Assembly: GCA_964621445.1 (NCBI GenBank)
Contig: CAZUNO010000004.1
Span: 109,413-173,412 of the forward strand
DNA length: 64,000 bases
Source of the DNA: CAZUNO01 sp964621445 [NCBI: Candidatus Hadarchaeota archaeon]
GTDB taxonomy: Archaea > CAYQAE01 > CAYVLA01
Reading direction: 5' to 3'
Shown piece after piece: positions 45,737 to 53,665 of the stretch. The notes under the pieces are model-generated. The model made no database searches. It saw only the letters and a list, made by a program, of their open reading frames with translations, and was not told where the DNA came from. The number at the start of each line of letters is the position of its first letter. Position 1 is the first letter of the stretch. The translations under genes and the position numbers were made by a program.

Positions 45737-46573
45737 CTAGAATATAATGGAGTTAAGGTAACGCGCACCGTCTCGGAAACCGTCCTCACGCCCGAAGAAA
45801 CCGTCTTCGTGTTCAATGCTTAGGACGGAGTCGTAGCCATTTTCCTTTAGGGAAGAGATATAGGCGTTCCAATCAATCTCCCCTCTTCCCGGAATTCGAT
45901 ATCGCCACCAACCCCGTTCGTATACCCCTCGGTAATGCATTTTTCTGTAGTTTATCTCCGTGTCCTTGGCGTGGGTATGGAATATACGATCGCTGAGGTG
46001 GTCAACCGCCTCTATATAGTCAATCTGTTGGTGAACGAAGTGGCTAGGATCAAAATTCAGCCCCAGGTAATCATTTGGCACCGACTCAAAAATTAGGTCA
46101 AAGTTATCCAGACCCTGAAGAAGCGTCTCAAACCAGTTCTCCATTGCTAGTTTGATATCGTTGTCCCGGGCATAATCGGCAAGTTCCGAATAGGCTTCCT
46201 TGAAATCCGTCCTTATTGTCTCCTTCTTGTTCTTTCCCGGGCTTGATCTACCAGCCAGACAACACAGAACCGGGACCTCCAGTTCCACACAGGCATCAAT
46301 CGACTTCCTGAAGAAATCTTGGCTTTCCTCTTCTAACAGGATATCAGTTGTGTAATAGGCCAGGCTGGAGATAACCACCTCGTTATCATCAATTACAGCC
46401 TGTACCTTTTTCCTGCCCCCGGAGATAACGTCATCGATATCAATTTGCTTCTTTTCAGGTCCGACAATTACTTCAAGTCCTCCAATATTTGCATTTGAGG
46501 CGAACTCCGCTATCGACCTGAGGGACTCGTTTCTAAAGGGTGCCGTGAGCATTCCGACGTACAAGTGGGTCAC
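45737..46573 (-). CDS. Sugar phosphate isomerase/epimerase family TIM barrel
   Basis: The 278-residue protein has the barrel pattern: GMLTAPFRNESLRSIAEFA, NIGGLEVIVGPEKKQIDID, VLCCLAGRSSPGKNKKETI, IKLAMENWFETLLQGLDNF (Glu ligand), LGLNFDPSHFVHQQIDYIE (Asp and His), RIFHTHAKDTEINYRKMHY (His and Asp), PGRGEIDW and SVLSIEHEDGFFG (Glu). HAKDTEI with PGRGEIDW is typical of the IolE/inosose dehydratase-like branch. It ends three bases from the convergent isomerase gene. Together with the Idh/MocA gene and aminotransferase it supports inositol-like or keto-sugar metabolism. The assignment to a substrate is inference. Confidence 0.82.
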   Translation of the reverse strand: MTHLYVGMLTAPFRNESLRSIAEFASNANIGGLEVIVGPEKKQIDIDDVISGGRKKVQAVIDDNEVVISSLAYYTTDILLEEESQDFFRKSIDACVELEVPVLCCLAGRSSPGKNKKETIRTDFKEAYSELADYARDNDIKLAMENWFETLLQGLDNFDLIFESVPNDYLGLNFDPSHFVHQQIDYIEAVDHLSDRIFHTHAKDTEINYRKMHYRGVYERGWWRYRIPGRGEIDWNAYISSLKENGYDSVLSIEHEDGFFGREDGFRDGARYLNSIIF

Positions 46574-46645
46574 TTCGTTGAGTGAATTTCTCGCACAGGT
46601 TTAAGTGTTTCGCGAGTATCTTCCGTTCAATTTCGGCAAGAAATA

Positions 46646-47986
46646 TCATTCCAAGCCGATAACCATAATACGCTCATGGTGCCCGGAGGCCAAGGAAAAC
46701 CTCCCTTCAGGTCCCCCCTTGGTACCCACCGATACCACGACCTCCTGATTCCCATTGCCATCCAGGTCTCCAATTGCCAGGGGCACACACATTGTCTCTC
46801 CCCTCCACCTATGCCAATAAACAGGTTCTCCGTCCTCCTTCATCATATGTAGAGAACACTCGAGAGCGCCTTCCGGGTTGAACAATCCCCTTCCATGGGA
46901 CCCACAGATGATTTCCTGTCTACCATCCCCGTCCCAATCCAGGTGATGGGCTCCAGATAAATCGGGAATCGCATGGGCCGCCCAGCGTAGATTGAATTGG
47001 TGATCGAAATAGAGTAATTTCGAGTCCCGGGACCTGATATTTTCGGCCAATAATGAGGTTCCCTTGGAGCTCGGGAACACCCTCAATTCCTGCAAGTGAC
47101 TTGCAAATCGTTCGGGAATGTCCAGACGACGGAGTATTTCACCCTTGCTGGAGGAAACTGCAATTCCCTCGGTGCCATCAAGGTATATTATCTCCCTGCC
47201 TTGATGACCTGATAACCAGTCATAAGCCAGGAGAGAATCGGGATGGTTACCCTTCCCCCGACATGGAAGACTGAACAGATGGGTTCCATCGTGGCGAAAC
47301 CAGTGTATCCTTTCGTGCCCCGAACAACATATCTCACATATGCCGTCCCCATCAATATCGAACATCCAGGTGTTATGGCCATTCCCGTTTTCACTATCAT
47401 ACTCCTTAGCTACCATTATTTCCTCTCCACCCGGGCCGAGGACCATCAAGGATGGGTGGTTCACCATGTTGATTCGAGGACGTGCGTGGTTACGAGTCCA
47501 TCTGAAATCATTTCCAACGGTGAGGGCTAGGTTCAACCCAGCCCCTGGCGTGGCTTTCTTGATATCAAGTCTCGGATTGTTAATGTGATAATCCAAACGT
47601 ACGTGCCACTTAATCGACCCGTCTATGCCGTTTATGCAAATAACATCCCCGTTATATGAGGCTAATAGAACTTCTGGGATACCGTCCTCGTCGATGTCCC
47701 CAAAGCCTAGCTGACTGATTTGATAGGATTTCTCGGGAGGTCCGGTGATATCAGGGCTTAACCATATAGTTGAGCCATCAAGGATGCTGATGGCACGTGC
47801 GCGATTAGAATTTAGGGTCCGGGTTACCAGAGCCCATTCTCCCTCGATGCTGACCAGGAAGCCCTGCCTTATGAACTCCGTCTCCCCGTGGATTTCCGTG
47901 AGGTCAAAATGTTTCTTCAAATATCCCCCAGTTTTCCCCTCCGCATAGATGTCGACGATGGATTCTTCATCCCAGTTCACGATATT
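46646..47986 (-). CDS. FG-GAP/VCBS-type beta-propeller protein without signal peptide
   Basis: The start is ATG 47986, after AGGAGGG eleven bases upstream at the end of the sulfotransferase gene, giving 446 residues. The sequence contains repeated calcium-loop blades: GDIDEDGIPEVLLAS, FDIDGDGICEICCSG, HLDWDGDGRQEIICG and GDLDGNGNQEVVVSVG, plus outer-strand pieces such as NGDVICINGIDGSIKWHV. This is the FG-GAP/PQQ-like propeller of integrin-alpha and lectin-like proteins, usually extracellular. No signal peptide or anchor is visible, which is unusual. It is translationally close to the sulfotransferase, so it may bind a sulfated glycan or act on the same substrate (inference). Confidence 0.68.
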   Translation of the reverse strand, partial: NIVNWDEESIVDIYAEGKTGGYLKKHFDLTEIHGETEFIRQGFLVSIEGEWALVTRTLNSNRARAISILDGSTIWLSPDITGPPEKSYQISQLGFGDIDEDGIPEVLLASYNGDVICINGIDGSIKWHVRLDYHINNPRLDIKKATPGAGLNLALTVGNDFRWTRNHARPRINMVNHPSLMVLGPGGEEIMVAKEYDSENGNGHNTWMFDIDGDGICEICCSGHERIHWFRHDGTHLFSLPCRGKGNHPDSLLAYDWLSGHQGREIIYLDGTEGIAVSSSKGEILRRLDIPERFASHLQELRVFPSSKGTSLLAENIRSRDSKLLYFDHQFNLRWAAHAIPDLSGAHHLDWDGDGRQEIICGSHGRGLFNPEGALECSLHMMKEDGEPVYWHRWRGETMCVPLAIGDLDGNGNQEVVVSVGTKGGPEGRFSLASGHHERIMVIGLE

Positions 47987-48003
47987 CATGGGCAGATACC
48001 CTC

Positions 48004-48762
48004 CTAAAGCTCCCTCCACCCCGATAGGTCCCTTCCCACCATCTCCTCCAATCGAGTGATATCGTTCTCGAACACGAGCTCCAGTTCTTGAATTAGATCG
48101 GGGGACATATCCTTCCTGGGATCTGCCCTTGGGTCATCGGGGTTAATCTCGGTTCCCAGGAGATTGGTTTGAAAATCAGCGTCCACATCAATGAATTCGA
48201 AAAAACTTCTCAGGAATTTTCCCGGTTCCTGGGAGAGGTCCTGGTAGAACATGACCTTGACGCTTGACCTGGGAAATAAATCGAATACGTTTTGGAGATG
48301 TCGACCGTAGAAACGAGGATCCATGTATAAACGAAACCAGGCATGGCCGTGGTGGTGGAGGCATTTCTCCAGGGGGATTCCCGGGCCTCGACGTCCGTCA
48401 AAACCGTACGGCTTATCCTTGAGGTGTACATGGGCCCAGGCGAGATAGAGAGCTTCTATGGGGTGCCTTAAGGTCATGGTTAATTTGATCTTTGGGAGGA
48501 ACCGGGAGATTCTCTCAAGTGCTGGACGATATACAAGGTAGGAATTGCTGAATTCCCCAATAGCTAGCTCGTCCTGTATTTCTGAGAAATAGGTATCCTG
48601 GTACCATTCCAACCCCCGATGTGGATGTACCGTGAAGTAATTCACATTATCGTGGCTAGGGGGAACGTATATCTCTGGATGGCCCTTACACACATTCCAA
48701 AGCCAGCTTGAAGCCGCTTTACTGGCTCCGATATGGATAAAATTAGGGAGCAAATAACCCAC
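48004..48762 (-). CDS. PAPS-dependent sulfotransferase family protein
   Basis: The 252-residue protein begins PNFIHIGASKAASSWLWNVC, matching the 5'-phosphosulfate-binding loop (with Lys in GASKAAS), then has LTMTLRHPIEALYLAWAHV for the 3'-phosphate-binding region (R-x-P), and MFYQDLSQEPGKFLRSFFEF near the end. This is the sulfotransferase fold used to transfer sulfate from PAPS to sugars. No ATP sulfurylase or APS kinase is in the window. Members are rare in archaea and would suit sulfation of a surface glycan or lipid. The propeller gene follows 17 bases downstream on the same strand. Confidence 0.78.
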   Translation of the reverse strand: MGYLLPNFIHIGASKAASSWLWNVCKGHPEIYVPPSHDNVNYFTVHPHRGLEWYQDTYFSEIQDELAIGEFSNSYLVYRPALERISRFLPKIKLTMTLRHPIEALYLAWAHVHLKDKPYGFDGRRGPGIPLEKCLHHHGHAWFRLYMDPRFYGRHLQNVFDLFPRSSVKVMFYQDLSQEPGKFLRSFFEFIDVDADFQTNLLGTEINPDDPRADPRKDMSPDLIQELELVFENDITRLEEMVGRDLSGWREL

Positions 48763-48786
48763 ATCCTCTATTGAAAAAAGGGTGAC

Positions 48787-49959
48787 TTAAGTTTCTGTTT
48801 GAGATCTACCCCTCATGCTCAGGGATATGGCATCAACCGGGCATAACTCGGCACAGAGCCCGCATCCCTGACAGCTCTTCTTGATATGGAAAATCCCATC
48901 GGCCTCCGAAACCGAGTCATATATACAAACCCGTTTGCAGATGCCGCATCCGGTGCATATCTCGGGGTCGATGGCCGCGATTACCTTCCTTCTTCTATCC
49001 ACTTCCGTCGTTGATAGTAGATTCCCGCATGCGTTGCCCCGGAACTCGCCTATTCTGGAGTAACCTTTCCTGGACATGTATCCCCTGAGCTGGTCGAGCA
49101 TGGTGCATATCGCTTCATAGCCGTTTACAACTATGGCAGAGCATGATTGTGTTACCTGAGCCCCCGCCAATAGGCCCTTGACCATATCCATCCCGGACCA
49201 AATCCCCCCGCTGGCGGCGATGGGAATTTTGAGCTTGGGGCTGGCGGCTATTAACCATCTCAATGTGTAGTGAATTGACCACGGTCCACCATGCCCAGCA
49301 AATGACCCATGCATAATTGGTGCCTCCCTATCCATATCGATTTCGAGGCCCGTGAATCTATTGAACATGACCAGGGCATCCGCTCCCGTTTCGCATAATT
49401 TCAAGGCCAGGCTAATGGGATTAGCGGTTTGAGGAGTCATTTTGGGTATGATCGGGATTGACAGCTCCTCCTTGACCATTTTTGTTGCATTGCACATGGG
49501 AGCTGAGACATCTCCCTCGGATAGTATTGCCCTAGCATGGGGACATGAGACATTGAGCTCCAGTCCGTCAGCTCCGGCCTCTTCCATCATTCTCGCATAC
49601 CTTTTCCAGCCCTCATCGGTATTGCATCCTATACTAGCTATGATGGGAATATCGAGTTTCTTTTTTGCCCTGACTATCTCCTTTGCATACCTTTTTTCAT
49701 CGAAAGGGCTCGCCTGTTCATACGAATACAGGACCAGGGAGTCCTTTCCCGGGGGACCCGTATCAAGAATCTTGAATCTTGGAGTTGGGGATTTTCTGGT
49801 GATCACGTCCTCGAAAAGGGTCTTAACGACGACCGCCCCGCAGCCGGCCTCTTCCGCCTTCTTCATCCTTTTGACGGTGCCCGTTACTCCAGCCGGAGAA
49901 ATGAGCAAGGGATTTCGAAGTTCAATTCCAGCATAACTGGTATGCAGGTCCAATGTCAT
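48787..49959 (-). CDS. DHOD-family flavoprotein with C-terminal 2x[4Fe-4S] ferredoxin domain
   Basis: The 390-residue protein has a dihydroorotate-dehydrogenase-like FMN barrel: MTLDLHTSYAGIELRNPLLI, a LELNVSCPHA loop with the Cys usually acting as base, PIIPKMTPQTANP with the flavin-binding Lys, and PIAASGGIWSGMDMVKGLLAGA. The C-terminal 60 residues carry two ferredoxin motifs, CTGCGICKRVCIYD and CQGCGLCAELCPVDA. This arrangement resembles PreA of dihydropyrimidine dehydrogenase and related PyrD-like proteins. No pyrimidine genes are nearby. A reductase for a pyrimidine or other unsaturated ring compound is likely; the substrate is open. Confidence 0.82.
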   Translation of the reverse strand: MTLDLHTSYAGIELRNPLLISPAGVTGTVKRMKKAEEAGCGAVVVKTLFEDVITRKSPTPRFKILDTGPPGKDSLVLYSYEQASPFDEKRYAKEIVRAKKKLDIPIIASIGCNTDEGWKRYARMMEEAGADGLELNVSCPHARAILSEGDVSAPMCNATKMVKEELSIPIIPKMTPQTANPISLALKLCETGADALVMFNRFTGLEIDMDREAPIMHGSFAGHGGPWSIHYTLRWLIAASPKLKIPIAASGGIWSGMDMVKGLLAGAQVTQSCSAIVVNGYEAICTMLDQLRGYMSRKGYSRIGEFRGNACGNLLSTTEVDRRRKVIAAIDPEICTGCGICKRVCIYDSVSEADGIFHIKKSCQGCGLCAELCPVDAISLSMRGRSQTET

Positions 49960-50060
49960 CTCTCATCATCCATCTCTTCTCAGAGATTTGCGCCTATGAA
50001 TATTTCTTTGTTATTCCAATTACAGGAAGGGATGGATATTGGGTTGAGGATGAAAACCGG

Positions 50061-50071
50061 CATCATTTAAG
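50061..50071 (+). promoter_or_regulatory. TATA box of the EamA transporter gene
   Basis: The sequence around CATCATTTAAG is centred about 27 bp from ATG 50096, indicating a leaderless start there. Confidence 0.45.
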
Positions 50072-50095
50072 AGCACAGTGGGTGCCAATCCTGTG

Positions 50096-50980
50096 ATGGG
50101 AGAAGGGGAAATATCAGCAAAGGGTGCCGGGCTAATCATCACATCGGGGATACTTTGGGGAACGGTGGCCATTGTGGTGAAGGTCTTGGTCAAGACGGTT
50201 GATCCGAGCCTAATCGCCTTTTCCAGGCTCCTGATGGGGGGCGTGATGATCTCTACCATAGTCGTGGTCAGAGGCATGCCCGTCCGAGAGACCTTTAATC
50301 TGAGGTTAGTGGCAATAGGTGGCTTTGGGATGGCTTTTAATTATCTGCTGTATACCATTGGCCTCCAGTACACTTTGGCCTCGGCGGCATCAATGGTCGT
50401 ACAGTCAGAGGTCATTTTCCTCGTGGTGCTCTCCGTACTGCTGCTAAACGAGAGATTTGGAGCGCGGCGGATTCTTGGAATGATCCTCGCTTTGTCAGGG
50501 GTGGTCATAATTTCCTGGAATGGGCGTGATATCGTTGGTCTTCTGGGCTCGGATTATCTTATGGGAAACGTGATAGTGTTTTTTGCTGGTTTTTTCTGGG
50601 CCATTTATGCCTATTCGCAAAAGAGGTTATCCTCCGAATCGGGCACATTGGTTTCACTGTCACCGATTCTCATGATCTCGAGTCTAGTTTTGCTTCCTCT
50701 TGCCATTCCCTCCTGGGAATCGGTCCTGGATTTTGGGCCATGGCAAATAATTGCTCTGCTTTACCTGGGCTTCATATGCACCGGTGTCTCCTATATTTTC
50801 CTTGCCGAGGGACTTAAGAGGTTGCCTGCCTCCATTGCCGGAGTATTAACCACGGTTATGCCCATCACAGCGGTCATCCTGGCAAATGTCCTTCTAAGGG
50901 AAATTTTAACACCTTACATTATTGTTGGTGCTTTCCTGGATATTTTGGGTATTCTATTGGTCCTCAGAGGAGATGGGTAG
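50096..50980 (+). CDS. EamA/DMT family transporter
   Basis: I choose ATG 50096, where transcription should start, giving 294 residues; the frame also opens upstream at GTG 50078. There are ten hydrophobic helices in two repeats of five. Repeat 1 begins LIITSGILWGTVAIVVKVLV and ends with SVLLLNERFGARRILGMILALSGVVI; repeat 2 has FFWAIYAYSQKRLS and ends ITAVILANVLLREILTPYIIVGAFLDILGILLVLRG. The Glu-rich end of helix 4 (LNE) and the mirror LRE are typical. The family exports metabolites such as amino acids. It overlaps the convergent zinc-finger gene by 27 bases. Confidence 0.85.
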   Translation: MGEGEISAKGAGLIITSGILWGTVAIVVKVLVKTVDPSLIAFSRLLMGGVMISTIVVVRGMPVRETFNLRLVAIGGFGMAFNYLLYTIGLQYTLASAASMVVQSEVIFLVVLSVLLLNERFGARRILGMILALSGVVIISWNGRDIVGLLGSDYLMGNVIVFFAGFFWAIYAYSQKRLSSESGTLVSLSPILMISSLVLLPLAIPSWESVLDFGPWQIIALLYLGFICTGVSYIFLAEGLKRLPASIAGVLTTVMPITAVILANVLLREILTPYIIVGAFLDILGILLVLRGDG

Positions 50981-51325
50981 GCCCCTCAACTCGAATACGT
51001 ACCTAGAGGGTTCCCTTTTACCGGGGTCCATTCTGAATTGGCAATGAGAACAAACCATACCTGCGGATGTTTCATTTCCAAAAATGTCAGGTGTGCGTTC
51101 AGGTTTCAGTGGTCTTTTGCAGAACGGGCATTCACTTTGTACCCTATTCGAGTTACGGGTAAAGACCCTAATCCTTATCCTTGGTGAACTACTTGCTATT
51201 CTTCTGGCACGAGATGGACTAAGGGCGAAATCTCCTCCTATTCTATCCAGCACCATGGATGCCAGCTGACCCTGGGAATCAATCCTTCCCTCGCTGAGAA
51301 CTCCCTCTATGGCCTCTAGAACCAT
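50954..51325 (-). CDS. Zinc-ribbon protein of unknown function
   Basis: The 123-residue protein has a helical N-terminus (EAIEGVLSEGRIDSQGQLAS, then FALSPSRARRIASSSPRIRI) that looks like a winged-helix or DNA-end-binding helical domain. A zinc ribbon follows with CPFCKRPLKPERTPDIFG and GMVCSHCQFRMDP (CPxC ... CxxC, 27 residues between pairs). A short C-terminal strand segment follows. An archaeal transcription or RNA-related factor is plausible, but no family is recognised. The start at ATG 51325 has the sequence CTATAC-free context with AGGAGAAGGC nearby. It overlaps the EamA gene end and is transcribed away from the MTAP gene by only 34 bases, so they may share a transcript. Confidence 0.55.
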   Translation of the reverse strand: MVLEAIEGVLSEGRIDSQGQLASMVLDRIGGDFALSPSRARRIASSSPRIRIRVFTRNSNRVQSECPFCKRPLKPERTPDIFGNETSAGMVCSHCQFRMDPGKREPSRYVFELRGLPISSEDQ

Positions 51326-51359
51326 GCCTTCTCCTGGTATTTTGTAGGATTGGGAACAC

Positions 51360-52133
51360 TCATTCGGGTTGTCTTCCGCAATCGCACTCCCTCTCGGCTT
51401 CTCTGGCGTCTTCGATCACCTGCTTGAGTAGTTTCCTTAGCTGGATGACCTTATTGGCAACAATCCTTTCCACATCTCTATGGGTGATTTTTTGGGGCTT
51501 CAGCCCGGCGGCCATATTCGTAACAACCGACATCTGGACGTAGCAGATTCCTTTTTCCCGTGCCAGGGTTACTTCCGGAACGCAGGTCATTCCAACGATA
51601 TCCCCGCCCAGCATCTTAAACATCCTTATCTCGGCCGCTGTTTCGTATCTTGGTCCCTCCGTACAGGCATAGACGGCTCGCGGATGAACCGCTACCTCAA
51701 GCATTCGGGCCGATCTCATGGTTATCTTTCGCATCTCACCGCAAAAAGGATTTGTTACGTCGACGTGGCTTTTCGAGCCTTCGAGCCTGTCTACAAAGGT
51801 CAGTGATCGTCTTTTGGTGAAATCCAGAAATTGGTCCGGTAGAACTATATCCTCGGGTCTGAGAGATGAACGGAGACTGCCGACGGCTCCAATTGAAATA
51901 ATCCTCTCGGTGCCAATTTGGGCCAAACCTGCGATATTTGCGCGGTAATTAACCAGATGCGGCGGTAAGTTGTGATTAGGACCGTGACGTAGGACTATTG
52001 GAACATCCGGATCCATCTCCTCTGAGAAATGTGTTTGCAGACTGCCATAGGGCGTTTCCATTTCATCCCCCTTTTCTATGTCCGGAAACACTTTCCTTCC
52101 GCCAGTTCCCATTATCACTGCAACTTTAGGCAT
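51360..52133 (-). CDS. mtnP: 5'-methylthioadenosine phosphorylase (MTAP/PNP family)
   Basis: The 257-residue enzyme starts VAVIMGTGGRKVFPDI and carries IVLRHGPNHNLPPHLVNYRANI, the phosphate/ribose-binding HG-x-x-H motif of MTAP. It continues with GAVGSLRSSLRPEDIVLPDQFLD and AVYACTEGPRYETAAEIRMFKMLGGDIVGMTCVPE, containing the purine-recognition residues. It cleaves methylthioadenosine with phosphate to adenine and methylthioribose-1-phosphate for methionine salvage. Some members prefer methylthioinosine or guanosine. The start is leaderless: ATG 52133 lies 26 bp from the TTATAA at 52152-52157. The C-terminus ends in a Cys-containing tail (ERECDCGRQPE), possibly a small metal-binding or redox end. 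Confidence 0.88.
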   Translation of the reverse strand: MPKVAVIMGTGGRKVFPDIEKGDEMETPYGSLQTHFSEEMDPDVPIVLRHGPNHNLPPHLVNYRANIAGLAQIGTERIISIGAVGSLRSSLRPEDIVLPDQFLDFTKRRSLTFVDRLEGSKSHVDVTNPFCGEMRKITMRSARMLEVAVHPRAVYACTEGPRYETAAEIRMFKMLGGDIVGMTCVPEVTLAREKGICYVQMSVVTNMAAGLKPQKITHRDVERIVANKVIQLRKLLKQVIEDAREAERECDCGRQPE

Positions 52134-52149
52134 TGATCTTCCCCGCGAT

Positions 52150-52157
52150 AATTATAA
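52150..52157 (-). promoter_or_regulatory. TATA box of mtnP
   Basis: The minus strand shows CTTATAAT-like sequence centred about 24-26 bp from ATG 52133, so the transcript is probably leaderless. Confidence 0.4.
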
Positions 52158-52294
52158 GTTGAAACAATGTATTAGAACTCACTCCACCGCAAAATAAAAA
52201 TGGTGGGTTCCTGCAATTAACCTTCCAAGCGCCCTTAGAAATTCTCCGCCTGTCAAACAACTGATCTAGTTGGATCTTCTTTGGCGATGGTAAA

Positions 52295-53590
52295 TCAATC
52301 CGAAAGCCTATCCGGAAGTTTCTGCCCCGCTACCAGGGTGTGGAAGCTTTCTCTTTCTCTGATTATCTCCGAGTTGGTATCTGAGACTAGTATCTCGGCC
52401 GCCCGGGGCCTTGAATTATATTGGGATGACATCGAATATCCGTAGGCCCCAGTGGTCAAAATTGCCAGCAAGTCTCCCTCTCTTGGCTCGGCTATCTCTC
52501 TGTCCCTTGCGAATATATCACCCGATTCACATATTGGTCCAACTACATCGACCTCTTTGTGGGGTGCCGCCATATTAGTACCATTTAGGATGTGGTGATA
52601 GGCTCCGTACATGGCCGGTCTAATGAGATCATTAAATCCGGCATCAACACCCACAAAGGTCCTATGGGGGGTAATTTTTATGGTATTGACCTCGGTCAAT
52701 AGTAGTCCAGCGTCGGCAACTATGAACCTTCCGGGCTCAATCGCCAGCGAAGGAGATCCCTCTATTCCGTTTGTCTCCTTTGATTCTAGAAAGGTCTCCA
52801 CGATTCTGGAGGCAAATCGGTCCAGATCTATTTCCTTTTCCTGGGGTCTATATGGTACTCCCAGACCTCCCCCAATATCGATATAATCAAATTCCGTATC
52901 TGAGGCCTCCTGTACTCTCGCTGCAACCTCCATGAATCTCCTTATCGCCGGTAGGAAGGGATCCACCTTCATGATCCCCGACCCTATATGCATGTGTACC
53001 CCACAAACCTTCATTCCAACCTTTGTGGCCATCTTTGCAGCCTTTTCTGCTTGCTTTTCCCATATACCGAATTTCGCGTCCTTGCCTCCGGTGATACAGT
53101 GATCATGATGTCCGGCCCCTACCTCCGGATTGATCCTAATGGCGACCTCCGCAGATCTACCCCCAGGCAACTTGGACATTCTCCTTATCTGAGATATGGA
53201 GTCCAGTGTTATCTTTACATCTGCCTTGAGGGCGAAGGATAGCTCCTTATCCTTCACATTATTTCCAGTGAATAGTATCTGGTGAGGTTTGTATCCGGCT
53301 TTATGGGCCAGAAATATCTCCCCAGGAGACACCGTATCGAGTAAACATCCCTCCTGTCGGGCAATAGACAACGCGGCCAGGTTAGAATTTGCCTTACATG
53401 CGTAGTGTATCTTGACTTCCTGATCCATCGCCTTAAAAGCTCCAATGAGTCTACTTACGTTCTCTCTTATACGGAGTTCATTAACCACATGGAGGGGCGT
53501 GTCATATTCCTCGGCCAGAGAGCCACAAAATATCTTGCCGACGAAAAGCTTGTTACCTCTCCGAACTAGGCCAGTTGATTCCCAATTCAT
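52295..53590 (-). CDS. lysA: Diaminopimelate decarboxylase
   Basis: The start at ATG 53590 has GGAGATGG before it and gives 431 residues. PLP is held by the lysine in IHYACKANSN. Other family signs are GIWEKQAEKAAKMATKVG, MHIGSGIMKVDPFLPAI, YIDIGGGLGVPY, SLAIEPGRFIVADAGLLL, the Cys of GPICESGDIFA and TGAYGYSMSSQYNSR. The reaction converts meso-diaminopimelate to lysine, so the strain has the DAP route to lysine. No other lysine genes are in the window; the DapA-like gene at 38-39 kb probably serves sugar acids instead. It is divergent from Mmp8, sharing an AT-rich promoter region. Confidence 0.92.
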   Translation of the reverse strand: MNWESTGLVRRGNKLFVGKIFCGSLAEEYDTPLHVVNELRIRENVSRLIGAFKAMDQEVKIHYACKANSNLAALSIARQEGCLLDTVSPGEIFLAHKAGYKPHQILFTGNNVKDKELSFALKADVKITLDSISQIRRMSKLPGGRSAEVAIRINPEVGAGHHDHCITGGKDAKFGIWEKQAEKAAKMATKVGMKVCGVHMHIGSGIMKVDPFLPAIRRFMEVAARVQEASDTEFDYIDIGGGLGVPYRPQEKEIDLDRFASRIVETFLESKETNGIEGSPSLAIEPGRFIVADAGLLLTEVNTIKITPHRTFVGVDAGFNDLIRPAMYGAYHHILNGTNMAAPHKEVDVVGPICESGDIFARDREIAEPREGDLLAILTTGAYGYSMSSQYNSRPRAAEILVSDTNSEIIRERESFHTLVAGQKLPDRLSD

Positions 53591-53626
53591 GAGCCATCTC
53601 CTAGACTGAATGCTTCCTTTATCTCC

Positions 53627-53640
53627 AATAATATATATGA
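53627..53640. promoter_or_regulatory. Shared TATA region of lysA and Mmp8
   Basis: AATAATATATATGA can serve both strands. It is about 26 bp from 53660, near ATG 53666 of Mmp8 (almost leaderless), and places the lysA transcript start near 53608, upstream of its ribosome site. Confidence 0.45.
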
Positions 53641-53665
53641 CCTGGGGTGGCTTCCTAAAAAAACA

